Shown here piece after piece: positions 25,417-35,789 of a DNA stretch of 64,000 nucleotides (positions within the stretch are counted from its first letter, which is position 1; each line of letters begins with the position of its first letter). The DNA lies in NCBI RefSeq assembly GCF_001440345.1, contig NZ_LJYX01000003.1, positions 32,257 through 96,256 of the forward strand. The letters are read 5' to 3'. The DNA is from Colwellia sp. TT2012. Its GTDB lineage: Bacteria; Pseudomonadota; Gammaproteobacteria; Enterobacterales; Alteromonadaceae. The translations under genes and the position numbers were made by a program. Under the pieces are notes generated by a model. The model searched no databases. It saw only the letters and a program-made list of their open reading frames with translations, and was not told the DNA's origin.

Positions 25417-26469
25417 ATGACAACGGCTATACCAGATTCGAATAACAGTATGCAAAAAGTGGCGATTATTGGCGCCAGCGGCTATGCAGGTGCAGAGCTT
25501 GTTGGTTTATTAGGCAAGCATAAGCGAGCACAAATTTGTCATCTAGTTGTTTCTGAAAATAGCAGTTCAGAAGGAAAGTTATTTAGTGAATTACATGGTC
25601 GTTTTCAAGGGGTATGTGATTTACCATTGCAAGCATTCTCGCCAGCATGGTTTGATAACAATGCGGCTGATTTAGATGTAGTGTTTTTTGCCACTCCCCA
25701 TGAATTCAGTGCTAAATGGGCGCAAGCCTTTGTTGATGCCGGTGTTAAAGTTTTTGATCTTTCCGGTGGTTTTAGATTAAAAGACGCCAATGATTACCCC
25801 AAATACTATGGTTTTGAACATGCCAATATCGATGCTTTAGCTACGGCTAAATATGGTTTAGCTGAATGGCAGCAAGATGATATTGCTAAGACAAATTTAG
25901 TGGCTGTGCCGGGCTGTTACCCAACGGCAAGTTTGCTTTGTTTAAAACCTCTCACTGTAAACAATTTAGTGGTAGAAAATTCATTGGTGGTCGTTAATGG
26001 TATAAGTGGTGTTAGTGGTGCCGGACGAAGTGCCTCGCTAGCGACTAATTTTAACGAGGTAAGCCTAAAAGCTTATAACGTATTACAGCATAGGCATCAG
26101 CCTGAGATCTCACAAGAAGCCGCAATAGACGTGGTGTTTATCCCTCACTTAGCGCCTTATAAAAGAGGACTTTTAGCAACCGTAACCTTGCAAGTTAAGG
26201 ATGGCGTTACCAATGCTCAAATAAAACAAGCTTTTGCACAGGCTTATAGTGATACACCTTTAGTCAGGTTAGTGGCAAGTTGGCCAGAAATTGGCAACGT
26301 CGCTTATACACCATTTGCTGATGTGCACTGGCAGTTTGATGAAGACAAGCAGGTTGTAGTGGTAAGTTGTGCCATTGATAACTTACTTAAAGGCGCAGCT
26401 TCGCAAGCCGTACAATGTTTTAATATTTCACTTGGCTTGGTCAGTGAGTATTCGTTAATCAATACTTAG
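25417..26469 (+). CDS. argC: N-acetyl-gamma-glutamyl-phosphate reductase
   Basis: ArgC reduces N-acetylglutamyl phosphate to the semialdehyde using NADPH. The nucleotide loop VAIIGASGYAGAELVGLL begins near residue 15, and the catalytic cysteine is in VAVPGCYPTASLL (about residue 167). HQPEISQEA carries the substrate-binding His region. The 350 residues include an extra 11 residues before the usual MQKVAI start; the internal ATG at 25450 is an alternative. It heads the argCBFGH(A)-argA gene run, with short gaps of 35 to 82 bp. Confidence 0.94.
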   Translation: MTTAIPDSNNSMQKVAIIGASGYAGAELVGLLGKHKRAQICHLVVSENSSSEGKLFSELHGRFQGVCDLPLQAFSPAWFDNNAADLDVVFFATPHEFSAKWAQAFVDAGVKVFDLSGGFRLKDANDYPKYYGFEHANIDALATAKYGLAEWQQDDIAKTNLVAVPGCYPTASLLCLKPLTVNNLVVENSLVVVNGISGVSGAGRSASLATNFNEVSLKAYNVLQHRHQPEISQEAAIDVVFIPHLAPYKRGLLATVTLQVKDGVTNAQIKQAFAQAYSDTPLVRLVASWPEIGNVAYTPFADVHWQFDEDKQVVVVSCAIDNLLKGAASQAVQCFNISLGLVSEYSLINT

Positions 26470-26504
26470 AAAAAGAACGTATTAAGGTATAGCAAGGAAT
26501 AAAA

Positions 26505-27287
26505 ATGAACAACCCTGAACTAAAACCATTAGTCATTAAAATTGGCGGTGCCATTCTTGAAAAAGAATCCGCACTCAGTGCTTTATTCAGTGCCATTGCG
26601 CAGTTGAAAAACAAACAAGTGGTTTTGGTTCATGGTGGTGGCTGTGTGGTTGATGAAATGTTAGCACAAGCGGGCTTTACTACCGAGAAAATACAGGGCT
26701 TGCGGGTTACGCCAAAAGAACAAATAGCCTTAATAAGTGGCGTCCTGGCCGGTACGGTTAATAAAGCTATTGTCGCTACCGCGAATAGTATGGGTTTAGC
26801 GGCGGTGGGTTTATCGTTAAATGATGGCGATATGATCTCTTGTACGTTATCCCGGCAAAATTTAGGTCAAGTGGGTGTGCCACAAAGTAATAACAGTAAG
26901 TTATTAGACACCTTATTAAAAACTAATTTCCTACCGGTAATTTCTTCCATTGGTGCGCTAGATAATGGTGACTTAGTGAATGTTAATGCCGATGATGCGG
27001 CGGTCGCTATTTGTCAGCTGCTTAATGCCGAACTTTTGTTACTCACCGACGTGAATGGTGTTAAAGGCGCAGATGGTCAGTATTTAGCGTCACTTAACGC
27101 TGAACAAGCTCAACAGCTAATTAAGCAAGGGGTTATTGCTGGTGGTATGACGGCAAAAGTAAATGCTGCCTTGTATGCCGCACAACAATTACGACGAAGT
27201 ATCGCGGTTGCCAGCTGGCAATCGCCGGAGCAAATTAGCCAGTTACTTGATGGTGTTGGTGTTGGCACACAAATACAGCCAAATTAA
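26505..27287 (+). CDS. argB: Acetylglutamate kinase
   Basis: ArgB phosphorylates N-acetylglutamate with ATP. The 260-residue protein has the amino-acid kinase fold signatures: VIKIGGAILEKE (residues 10-21), VLVHGGGCVVDEML (about 43), NVNADDAAVAICQLL (about 163) and VIAGGMTAKVNAAL near the C-terminus. The length is the short E. coli type, without the N-terminal helix that marks arginine-inhibited hexameric kinases, so feedback control probably acts on N-acetylglutamate synthase instead; this is inferred from family knowledge. It lies 35 bp after argC. Confidence 0.94.
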   Translation: MNNPELKPLVIKIGGAILEKESALSALFSAIAQLKNKQVVLVHGGGCVVDEMLAQAGFTTEKIQGLRVTPKEQIALISGVLAGTVNKAIVATANSMGLAAVGLSLNDGDMISCTLSRQNLGQVGVPQSNNSKLLDTLLKTNFLPVISSIGALDNGDLVNVNADDAAVAICQLLNAELLLLTDVNGVKGADGQYLASLNAEQAQQLIKQGVIAGGMTAKVNAALYAAQQLRRSIAVASWQSPEQISQLLDGVGVGTQIQPN

Positions 27288-27369
27288 TCCTTAACAGGAC
27301 CTCAGCCAAGAGCGCCATTAATGAGCCTACTATCAATTAGTCAAAATGGAATATTGAGAGAAAAACCTT

Positions 27370-28311
27370 ATGTCGACCACTAACGTATTACCACCACTAA
27401 GCAATTTTTTAGCGGATGATCAGTTCAGCAAAGCGCAATTATTAGCCTTAATCGACTTAGCGATTAATATTAAAAAACACCCGGCGGACTATAGCCAAGC
27501 GCTGGCGGGAAAATCAGTGGCGATGATTTTTGAAAAACCTTCTTTAAGAACACATGTTAGCTTTGACATGGGTATCAATAAATTAGGAGGTCATGCGTTG
27601 TACTTAGGTCAACAAAATGGCAAGTTGGGTGAACGTGAGCGGGTTAGTGATTACGCAAAAAATTTATCTTGCTTTGCTGATGTCATTGTTGCCCGTGTCT
27701 TTAGCCATAAGTCTATTCAAGTTTTAGCGGAGCACGCCAGTATTCCGGTGATTAATGCTTTGTGTGACGTTTATCACCCGTGCCAGGCATTGGCTGATTT
27801 TGTCACTTTATCAGAAAACTTCCCAGATTTAAGCCAGGTAAAATTAGCCTATGTTGGTGATGGTAATAATGTTTCTAATTCATTAATGCTTATGGCGGCT
27901 ATTTTAGCGGTAGATTTTACCTTGCTCTGTCCTGAAGGTCATGAGCCACAAGCAGATATCATTGAAAAAACCAAGCAACTTGCCCAAGAGTCAGGCAGTA
28001 AATTTAGCCTTACCAATGATATTGACGCCATTGGTAAACAAGATGTCATTTATACCGATACTTGGATATCTATGGGTGATGAAGATGCTAATAACAAAGC
28101 TGAAATTCTCGCTAAATTTGCCCCGTATCAAGTTAATCACGCTTTGATGGCGAAAGCACAAGCTAATATGCTATTGCATTGTCAGCCAGCGCATTTGGAA
28201 GAAGAAATAACTACCGAGTTATTCGATAGTGAATTATCGAAAGTATTCCAGCAAGCGGAAAATAGAATGTGGGCACAGAATGCCGTGTTAGTAACATTGC
28301 TTGCTCATTAA
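27370..28311 (+). CDS. argF: Ornithine carbamoyltransferase
   Basis: ArgF joins carbamoyl phosphate and ornithine to give citrulline. In this 313-residue protein the carbamoyl-phosphate motif is SLRTH (in FEKPSLRTHVSFD), replacing the common STRTR; HPCQALADF is intact, and the usual HCLPA is HCQPAH. The same variants occur in the Shewanella-type ArgF clade as I recall it, so they are probably normal here. An acetylornithine-specific enzyme is less likely because argE lies in the same locus. It is the third gene of the run, 82 bp after argB. Confidence 0.9.
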   Translation: MSTTNVLPPLSNFLADDQFSKAQLLALIDLAINIKKHPADYSQALAGKSVAMIFEKPSLRTHVSFDMGINKLGGHALYLGQQNGKLGERERVSDYAKNLSCFADVIVARVFSHKSIQVLAEHASIPVINALCDVYHPCQALADFVTLSENFPDLSQVKLAYVGDGNNVSNSLMLMAAILAVDFTLLCPEGHEPQADIIEKTKQLAQESGSKFSLTNDIDAIGKQDVIYTDTWISMGDEDANNKAEILAKFAPYQVNHALMAKAQANMLLHCQPAHLEEEITTELFDSELSKVFQQAENRMWAQNAVLVTLLAH

Positions 28312-28382
28312 TAACGAAATAATTGAGACTAAGTTAGTCATAATACTAACGAGTACATCTAAAAATTTAAGAGAGAATAAAA

Positions 28383-29645
28383 ATGGCTTTAGCAAAGAAA
28401 AAAATTAAAAAAGTAGTATTAGCGTATTCTGGTGGCTTAGATACCTCGGCTATCATTCCGTGGTTAAAAGAGAACTATGAAGGTTGTGAAGTTATCGCTT
28501 TTTGTGCCGATGTTGGTCAAGGTGATGAAGAGCTTGAGGGCGTAAAAGAAAAAGCCCTAGCCTCAGGCGCATCAGCATGTTATATAGTTGATCTTAAAGA
28601 AGAATACGTAAAAGAATATATCTACCCAATTTTAAAAACTGGCTCAGTGTACGAAGGCCAATATTTATTAGGTACGTCAATGGCGCGTCCTATTATTGCT
28701 AAAGCACACGTAGAGATTGCGCTTAAAGTTGGTGCTGATGCCCTTTGTCATGGTTGTACCGGTAAAGGTAATGACCAAGTGCGTTTTGAGTCTTGTTTTG
28801 CCGCCCTAGCGCCAGAATTAACGGTAATTGCGCCGTGGCGTGAGTGGGATATGGTTTCTCGTGAAGACCTACTTGATTACTTAGCTGAGCGTGATATCCC
28901 CTGTTCAGCGTCATTAACTAAAATCTATAGTCGTGATGCTAATGCTTGGCATATCTCTCATGAAGGCGGTGAGTTAGAAGACCCATGGTGTGAGCCATCA
29001 AAAGAAGTATGGACCATGACGGTTGATCCAATGGATGCGCCTGATGTGCCAGAAAAAGTGCAATTAAGTTTTATTGCAGGTGAACTAGTTGCTATTGATG
29101 GTAAAGACTTCTCTGGTAGTGAAAAGGGTGCTGGCGCTTATGATGCATTAATGTATCTAAATGATAAAGGCGCGGCACACGGTGTTGGTCGAATTGATAT
29201 TGTTGAAAACCGTTTAGTGGGTATGAAGTCTCGTGGTTGTTATGAAACACCCGGTGGCACCATTTTAATGGCGGCATATAAAGGCTTAGAAACACTTATT
29301 CTCGATAAAGAGTCACTTAAATATCGCGAATCAATTGGTCTTGAATTTTCACATGTTATTTATGATGGTCGTTGGTTTACACCACTGGCTAAAGCGCAAC
29401 TTGCCTCTGCGGCATCTTTTGCTGAAAAATTAACCGGTGATGTCGTGGTTAAGTTATATAAGGGTATGGCGCAAGTGATTCAACGTCGTTCACCAAATAG
29501 TTTGTACTCAGAAGCGTTTGCAACTTTTGGTGCTGATGATGTTTACGATCAAAAACATGCCGAAGGTTTTATCCGTTTGTTCAGTTTATCAAGCAGAATT
29601 ACCGCGCTAAGCCAAAATGGCAGCTTAAAAGATCTGGAGAAGTAG
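28383..29645 (+). CDS. argG: Argininosuccinate synthase
   Basis: ArgG condenses citrulline and aspartate with ATP cleavage. The 420-residue protein begins with the PP-loop [15 protein letters not shown] (about residues 14-28) that binds [18 protein letters not shown] (about 118-132) binds citrulline and aspartate. Length fits the family. Its stop codon is only 2 nt before the argH start codon, so the last two steps of arginine synthesis are translated together. It lies 71 bp after argF. Confidence 0.95.
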   Translation: MALAKKKIKKVVLAYSGGLDTSAIIPWLKENYEGCEVIAFCADVGQGDEELEGVKEKALASGASACYIVDLKEEYVKEYIYPILKTGSVYEGQYLLGTSMARPIIAKAHVEIALKVGADALCHGCTGKGNDQVRFESCFAALAPELTVIAPWREWDMVSREDLLDYLAERDIPCSASLTKIYSRDANAWHISHEGGELEDPWCEPSKEVWTMTVDPMDAPDVPEKVQLSFIAGELVAIDGKDFSGSEKGAGAYDALMYLNDKGAAHGVGRIDIVENRLVGMKSRGCYETPGGTILMAAYKGLETLILDKESLKYRESIGLEFSHVIYDGRWFTPLAKAQLASAASFAEKLTGDVVVKLYKGMAQVIQRRSPNSLYSEAFATFGADDVYDQKHAEGFIRLFSLSSRITALSQNGSLKDLEK

Positions 29646-29647
29646 TT

Positions 29648-31582
29648 ATGGCGTTATGGGGTGGAAGATTTAAAGGCAAGGCGAGTTTACAATTTAAGAA
29701 ATTTAATGACTCACTGCCGATAGATTATCGTATGGCGGTACAAGATATTGTCGGCTCAATCGCTTGGGCGCAAGCGATTCATGAAGTGGGTGTATTAAAC
29801 GATGACGAATTAGTCCGTTTAACGGCTGCACTGGAAGAGTTAAAAGCCTCTGTTGAAGAAAACCCTAAGCAAATTTTGTTATCTGATGCCGAAGATATTC
29901 ATAGCTGGGTAGAAATTCAGTTAATTGAAAAAACCGGTGATTTAGGTAAAAAACTCCATACTGGTCGTAGTCGTAACGACCAAGTCGCAACCGATTTAAA
30001 ACTTTGGTGTAAAGAAACTGGCGGTGATTTATTATTTGCCTTAGTGAACTTACAACAAGCGATGATGAATTTGGCTGAGCGTGAAAAAGATACCGTGCTA
30101 CCGGGTTATACCCACTTACAAAGAGCACAGCCTATTACTTTCGGTCATTGGTGTTTAGCCTATGTAGAAATGTTTGATCGTGATATCGGTCGTTTAAAAG
30201 ATGCGCTTTATCGGTTAGATGTTTCGCCGCTTGGCTCTGGCGCCTTAGCAGGTACCGCCTACCCCATTGACAGAAAGGCATTGGCGAATCGTTTAGGTTT
30301 TAGAACGGCAACCCTAAACAGCCTTGATGCTGTTTCTGATAGAGACCATGTTATTGAATTATTGGCCTCAGCCAGTATTTCTATGATGCATTTATCACGT
30401 TTTGCCGAAGATTTAATTTTCTACAATTCAGGTGAAGCGGGCTTTGTTGAAATGAGCGACTTAGTTAGCTCTGGCTCGTCGTTAATGCCACAGAAGAAAA
30501 ATCCGGATGCTTGTGAATTAATTCGTGGTAAAGCCGGGCGTGTTTTTGGTGCTTTAACAGGCATGTTGACCACCATGAAAGCCTTAGCGCTGGCCTATAA
30601 CAAAGATATGCAGGAAGACAAAGAAGGTTTATTTGATGCGTTAGATACTTGGCAAGAATGTATGGAAATGGCGGTATTAGTGGCGGATGGCTTAAAGGTC
30701 AATCGTTCACGTACCCTTGCCGCGGCACAACAAGGTTATGCCAACGCCACTGAACTGGCTGATTATTTAGTCGGCAAAGATATCCCGTTCCGCGAAGCGC
30801 ACCATATTGTTGGTGAAGTCGTACTCGCCGCTATCGATAAAGCTGTGCCGTTAGAAGATTTAACCATCACGCAACTGCAAGCGTTCAGTGATAAAATTGA
30901 GCAAGATGTCTATCAACACCTTACCATTGAATCGACCCTTAATAAGCGTGAAGCACTGGGCGGTACTTCCCGTTCACAAGTTGAAAAAGCGTTAGCGACA
31001 ACACAGTCTGGTAATGAAGCTATTTTGAACGAGCAAGTCGTCGGTGCACCAGGTAAGCAAAGAATTCAAGTGGCGCTTAAGCAAGTGAAGCAACGTTTAA
31101 ATGCCCAACGTGCTGCAGCTATGTCAGTTCGTCGAGCAAAAATGTCTGATGTTGATAGTATTCATCAACTGGTAAATTTTTGGGCCGATAAAGGGGAGAT
31201 TCTGCCACGTAGTCGTGACAATATAATTCACGATATTCAGAATTTTGTTGTCGCCGAACTTGAGGGTAAAGTTGTTGGTACCGCCTCTCTCTATATCTAT
31301 CAAACCGGTCTTGCTGAGATTCGCTCAGTTGTGGTGGACGAAAGTGCTCAGCAGAAAGGGCAAGGTGAAGCGCTGGTTCAGTACTTGCTAGAGTTCGCCC
31401 ATCAAATGGAATTAGCAAAAATTATTGTGTTAACTTATATTCCGCAATATTTTGAACAACTTGGTTTTAATTTAATTGATAAAAACTCCCTCGCAGAAAA
31501 TATTATTGAAGACAGTGAACCTAGTCCACATAAAGATCCTGCGGATGAAGTGGCGATGGCATATATACTCAACCAGCCTTAA
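29648..31582 (+). CDS. argH: Fused argininosuccinate lyase / N-acetyltransferase, ArgH(A)
   Basis: The 644-residue protein is a fusion. Residues 1 to about 460 are argininosuccinate lyase, which releases arginine and fumarate: [14 protein letters not shown] (about 106), the fumarase-type signature [13 protein letters not shown] (about 279), and [12 protein letters not shown]. Residues about 490-640 are a GNAT acetyltransferase with the acetyl-CoA loop [16 protein letters not shown]. Such ArgH(A) fusions were described in Moritella and other marine gammaproteobacteria, where the tail gives N-acetylglutamate synthase activity. Here a separate argA follows 73 bp downstream, so the same reaction may be encoded twice. 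Confidence 0.92.
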   Translation: MALWGGRFKGKASLQFKKFNDSLPIDYRMAVQDIVGSIAWAQAIHEVGVLNDDELVRLTAALEELKASVEENPKQILLSDAEDIHSWVEIQLIEKTGDLGKKLHTGRSRNDQVATDLKLWCKETGGDLLFALVNLQQAMMNLAEREKDTVLPGYTHLQRAQPITFGHWCLAYVEMFDRDIGRLKDALYRLDVSPLGSGALAGTAYPIDRKALANRLGFRTATLNSLDAVSDRDHVIELLASASISMMHLSRFAEDLIFYNSGEAGFVEMSDLVSSGSSLMPQKKNPDACELIRGKAGRVFGALTGMLTTMKALALAYNKDMQEDKEGLFDALDTWQECMEMAVLVADGLKVNRSRTLAAAQQGYANATELADYLVGKDIPFREAHHIVGEVVLAAIDKAVPLEDLTITQLQAFSDKIEQDVYQHLTIESTLNKREALGGTSRSQVEKALATTQSGNEAILNEQVVGAPGKQRIQVALKQVKQRLNAQRAAAMSVRRAKMSDVDSIHQLVNFWADKGEILPRSRDNIIHDIQNFVVAELEGKVVGTASLYIYQTGLAEIRSVVVDESAQQKGQGEALVQYLLEFAHQMELAKIIVLTYIPQYFEQLGFNLIDKNSLAENIIEDSEPSPHKDPADEVAMAYILNQP

Positions 31583-31655
31583 ACGGAAGATTTCAATGAG
31601 TATAATGTTGCTGAAAGTAAGTCGGATTTTAGTGATAAAACTAAGCAAATAAAGA

Positions 31656-32975
31656 ATGGAAAACATGAATAATAGTGATCAGAATTACGTAAAATGGTTC
31701 AGAAACGCCGCGCCCTATATTAATGCCCATCGCGGAAAAACAGTGGTCTTGATGTTTGGTGGTGAAGCCGTCACGCACGCTAATTTTTCTAATATTATTC
31801 ATGATATTTCGTTATTACGTAGCTTAGGGGTGAAATTGGTGGTGGTGCATGGCGCGCGGCCACAAATTGAAGACCGTATGAAGCAACGGGGCCTTGCCGG
31901 CAAGGTGGTCAATAATATTAGGGTAACGGATGCGCAAACGTTAGTTGCCGTTAAAGACGCTACCGGTTCATTACGTCTGCACATTGAAGCCTTACTCTCC
32001 ACTGGTATCGTTAATTCACCTATGCACGGCTCACAAATTAGGGTCAGTACGGGTAATTTTGTTATAGCGAAGCCTATGGGTGTTCGTCATGGTATAGATT
32101 ATAAATTCACTGGTAGTGTCAGACGCATAGATTCTGACGGTATTAACATGCAATTGGATTATGGTTCCATAGTATTGTTGTCACCGATTGGTTATTCACC
32201 GACAGGTGAAGTTTTTAATCTTGCGTTAGAAGATGTCGCCACACAAACCGCTATTGCACTGCAAGCTGATAAGCTTATAGCCTTTACTGAAGATGAAGGG
32301 CTTATTGATAAATCAGGCCAGTTAATTCGCAGTTGTAGTGTCCGTACAGTGAAAACGCTGTTGGATGACAATGACTGCCATGTTCGTCAATTATTGCTGC
32401 GCTCCATTATTGAGAGTAGTGAAAATGGCGTTGAACGTTGTCATTGTGTCAGTTATCAAAGTGACAGTGCCTTGTTGCAGGAGCTATTTACCCGTGATGG
32501 TGCCGGTACTTTGATTGCCAAAGATCATAAAGAATTAATTTCTACCGCCACTATTGATGATGTCGCCGGAATTTTAGAATTGATACAACCGCTGGAGGAA
32601 GAGGGCGTGTTAGTTAAACGCTCTCGTGAACTGCTCGAGATGGAAATAGAGTGTTTCATGGTGCTTAAAAAAGAAGATGTCATTATCGCATGCGCTGCTT
32701 TATATCCTTATCCAGAAGCTGAAACAGGTGAAGTTGCTTGTGTTGTTATTGACCCCGATTATCGAAATGGTAACCGTGGCGAAAGAATTATTAATGCTGT
32801 AGAGCTGAGTGCTAAGAAGAAAGGTTTAACATCACTATTTTTATTAACCACTGTGAGTGGTCATTGGTTTAGAGAGCAAGGTTTTATCGAAACATCTCTA
32901 GAAAGGTTGCCTGAAGGAAAAAAACAAATGTATAATTTTCAGCGTAATTCGCAAGTCTTTATCAAAAATATATAA
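31656..32975 (+). CDS. argA: N-acetylglutamate synthase (amino-acid kinase + GNAT)
   Basis: The 439-residue protein has the classical ArgA build. An amino-acid-kinase-like domain (about 20-285, with VVLMFGGEAV and VVVHGARPQIEDRM) normally binds arginine for feedback inhibition. A C-terminal GNAT domain (about 290-435) has the acetyl-CoA loop RNGNRGERII and the GHWFREQGF stretch. It acetylates glutamate with acetyl-CoA. A second ATG, at 31665, is an alternative start. As the last gene of the arg run it duplicates the activity expected from the GNAT tail of ArgH(A). A terminator follows. Confidence 0.93.
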   Translation: MENMNNSDQNYVKWFRNAAPYINAHRGKTVVLMFGGEAVTHANFSNIIHDISLLRSLGVKLVVVHGARPQIEDRMKQRGLAGKVVNNIRVTDAQTLVAVKDATGSLRLHIEALLSTGIVNSPMHGSQIRVSTGNFVIAKPMGVRHGIDYKFTGSVRRIDSDGINMQLDYGSIVLLSPIGYSPTGEVFNLALEDVATQTAIALQADKLIAFTEDEGLIDKSGQLIRSCSVRTVKTLLDDNDCHVRQLLLRSIIESSENGVERCHCVSYQSDSALLQELFTRDGAGTLIAKDHKELISTATIDDVAGILELIQPLEEEGVLVKRSRELLEMEIECFMVLKKEDVIIACAALYPYPEAETGEVACVVIDPDYRNGNRGERIINAVELSAKKKGLTSLFLLTTVSGHWFREQGFIETSLERLPEGKKQMYNFQRNSQVFIKNI

Positions 32976-33038
32976 TTGACTAAGCTATTAAAAGTATTGC
33001 TATAGAGCCTCACTAAAGCCAATGCAAAAATCAAAATT

Positions 33039-33072
33039 AAAGCAGCTAACCTTTTAAGTTAGCTGCTTTTTT
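33039..33072 (+). terminator. Terminator of the arg operon
   Basis: A perfect 12-bp stem (AAAGCAGCTAAC with GTTAGCTGCTTT), 7-nt loop and a T-run, 64 bp after the argA stop codon. Confidence 0.85.
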
Positions 33073-33108
33073 ATTATTTCAACAGGGAATACGGTTGCTC
33101 TTTTAGGA

Positions 33109-35664
33109 TTAGAACAACTCTTCTTCCTCTTCTTTTTGCGTACCGCCAGATAATATTCCGCTAATATTATCTGCAGTGACATAGTCAGTGGGTACATGTC
33201 CTAGACGGAAATACTCAAATTGACTTGTTCTATCAGTTTTAGTGGTTAATTTTCCGGTTGCTTTATCAATACGTACTGAAACTATATCAACAGGTGGCTC
33301 AAAGGCTTCAACTTCAATATCTGCTAAGGCAATGCGCATAAATTCAATCCAAGCAGGTTGTGCTGATTTAGCCCCGAACTCTTTACCCGTGGTTTGATTC
33401 TTGCCTAAATTATTATTATAAATTGTTTGGCCTAGGATATGACGGGGATCATCAAAGCCTATCCATGAGGTAGTTATTAAACGCCGACTAAAACCAGAAA
33501 ACCAAGCATCTTTTGCTTCGTTAGTAGTACCCGTTTTACCGGCAATATCACGGCGTTTCAACGTTCTAGCGCGCCAGCCAGTTCCTTGCCAACCAGGTTT
33601 TACCGACCAATCTGCATCCCAAATAGCACTATTAAGCGCTTGGGTAATTAAAAAGGCATTTTGTGGGCTGATAATGCGAGTCGCTTGTTTTATGGCAAGT
33701 GCAGGCGTTTCTTCTGTAAACAGGTTAATGCTAGCCAATAAATTTAATTCCTGTTCTGATTTGTCTAAATCATTTGCTTGCAGGCAAGGGTCACAAGCTA
33801 AGGCAGGATTAGCCTGATAAATAATTTCTCCGTCACTGTTCTCTATCCGTTCAATTAAATAAGGCTCAATTAAAAAACCACCATTGGCAAAAGTGGCAAA
33901 GCCAGTAGCAACTTCTAAAGGTGTTAATGAGGCAGAGCCAAGTGCTAAGGTTTCATTGCGAGGTAAGTCGTTTGCATTAAAACCGAAAGCAGTTAAATGC
34001 TTGATGGTATTGTTAACACCAATACTTTTTAGTAAGCGCACTGCTATTACATTTTTTGATTGCGCTAAAGCTAAACGAACTCTTAACAGACCCGCATAAG
34101 TTTCTGGGGAGTTTCTGGGGCGCCAGACTACACCTGAGCTTCTATCCCACTGATTTATCGGCGCATCGTTTACCAATGATGCCAGGGTAAAACCGTGTTC
34201 AAGGGCGGCAGAATAGATAAATGGCTTAATGTTTGAGCCTACTTGACGCTTTGCTTGGGTAACACGGTTAAACTGACTTTGTTTGAAACTAAAACCGCCT
34301 ACCGCTGCTTTAATTGCGCCATCATCTGGAGATAATGACACTATGGCGGCACTTGCTGTTGGCAGTTGTCCTAAATGGTAGCTACTGTCAGGCATTTTAC
34401 TGACTAAAATAATATCACCATAGTGGAGAATATCGCTTGCTACTTTGGGTGGTCGGCCTTGTTTTTGATCATTAATATAAGGTCGTGCCCAGGCTAATCC
34501 AGACCAGTTAATGGTCGCAGTTACTTCGTTACGTAACTGGATATCAACAGATTTTTCTGCAACGGCGGTAACTACCGCAGGTACCAGCATTTGATAATAA
34601 TTACTTTGAGCAAGGGCAGTGATAATTTCATCTTGGGTTAATAAAGGGGCTTGTTGAACGGAAAGTTTATTGGTTTTTTTCACTTGCTTTGGTCTAAGGG
34701 AATTTAAAGGACCGCGAAATCCGTGGCGCTGATCATAGTTCAATAAATTATTCACTAAGGCTTGCTGGGCAGCCGTTTGAAGTTTTGCCGTAACCGTAGT
34801 GAAAACTTTATAACCTTCAGTATATGCTTTTTCTTTGCCGTAGCGTTTAAGTACTTCTTGGTGAGCCATTTCAGCAACATAAGGGGCATTAAGTTCTATT
34901 TCAGCACCATGCTTCTTACCCGTTATCGGTGCGGTTTTAGCATGTTGGTATTCTTGGTCGGTAATATAACCACTGATAAGCATACGTTGTAAAACCACGG
35001 CGCGACGGGCTTTAGCGCGTTGCGGCGAACGAATAGGATTTAATGTAGAGGGCGCTTTAGGTAGACCTGCCAGCACGGCAATCTGAGCAAGGGTAAGTTC
35101 GTTAATCTCTTTACCGTAATAAACTTGTGCTGCTGCACCAAAACCAAAGGCTCGATGACCCAGCTCAATCTTATTGATGTATAGCATTAATATCTCATTT
35201 TTACTGAGCAAGTTTTCAATGTGGAAGGATAAGAAAATTTCTCGAATTTTTCGAGTATATGTTACTTCTCGAGTGAGGAAAAAATTACGGGCTACCTGCA
35301 TGGTGATGGTACTTGCACCACCTTTGTCTTGTCCCATTAATTTACCAAGTATTGCGCGGCCCATACCGATGGGGTCGACACCAAAGTGTAAATAAAAGCG
35401 GTCATCTTCTGTTGCCAATAGAGCGTCGATAAGTTGTTGTGGTACCTGCTCAAATGTTAAGGGTATGCGTTTCTTTTCACCGAACTGTGAGATTAACAAA
35501 CCATCTCGACTATAAACTTGCATGGGCGTTTGCCAGTGCAAGTCTTTTAATGAGTCTACACTGGGTAAGTCTGAACGCATTGATAGATATAAACTATAGA
35601 AGGCGATAGATATCAAAATGAAGCCTATCAGACTGACTTTTAATAATTTTTTGATTAAAAACAC
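33109..35664 (-). CDS. mrcA: Penicillin-binding protein 1A
   Basis: The 851-residue bifunctional peptidoglycan synthase has one N-terminal membrane anchor (about residues 7-28). A GT51 glycosyltransferase domain follows (EDDRFYLHFGVDP about 87, GGASTITMQVARNFFL about 115). The transpeptidase domain contains the active serine in GSNIKPFIYSA (SxxK), SKN as the SxN motif, and KTGTTNEAKDAWF as the KTG motif. An OB-like insert lies between the domains. The acidic C-terminus ends EEEEELF. It polymerises and crosslinks cell wall in the periplasm. It diverges from pilMNOPQ, the same neighbour as in many gammaproteobacteria. Confidence 0.95.
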   Translation of the reverse strand: MFLIKKLLKVSLIGFILISIAFYSLYLSMRSDLPSVDSLKDLHWQTPMQVYSRDGLLISQFGEKKRIPLTFEQVPQQLIDALLATEDDRFYLHFGVDPIGMGRAILGKLMGQDKGGASTITMQVARNFFLTREVTYTRKIREIFLSFHIENLLSKNEILMLYINKIELGHRAFGFGAAAQVYYGKEINELTLAQIAVLAGLPKAPSTLNPIRSPQRAKARRAVVLQRMLISGYITDQEYQHAKTAPITGKKHGAEIELNAPYVAEMAHQEVLKRYGKEKAYTEGYKVFTTVTAKLQTAAQQALVNNLLNYDQRHGFRGPLNSLRPKQVKKTNKLSVQQAPLLTQDEIITALAQSNYYQMLVPAVVTAVAEKSVDIQLRNEVTATINWSGLAWARPYINDQKQGRPPKVASDILHYGDIILVSKMPDSSYHLGQLPTASAAIVSLSPDDGAIKAAVGGFSFKQSQFNRVTQAKRQVGSNIKPFIYSAALEHGFTLASLVNDAPINQWDRSSGVVWRPRNSPETYAGLLRVRLALAQSKNVIAVRLLKSIGVNNTIKHLTAFGFNANDLPRNETLALGSASLTPLEVATGFATFANGGFLIEPYLIERIENSDGEIIYQANPALACDPCLQANDLDKSEQELNLLASINLFTEETPALAIKQATRIISPQNAFLITQALNSAIWDADWSVKPGWQGTGWRARTLKRRDIAGKTGTTNEAKDAWFSGFSRRLITTSWIGFDDPRHILGQTIYNNNLGKNQTTGKEFGAKSAQPAWIEFMRIALADIEVEAFEPPVDIVSVRIDKATGKLTTKTDRTSQFEYFRLGHVPTDYVTADNISGILSGGTQKEEEEELF

Positions 35665-35789
35665 AACAGAAAACCAATAAGTGGATAAATTTGTAAGATA
35701 ATACTAGTATATCGTGTAAAAGCATGTAATAAATGTATTTATATGTATTTTACATCTAAAATAATACAAAAATAGAATCGTAGGTTGTT

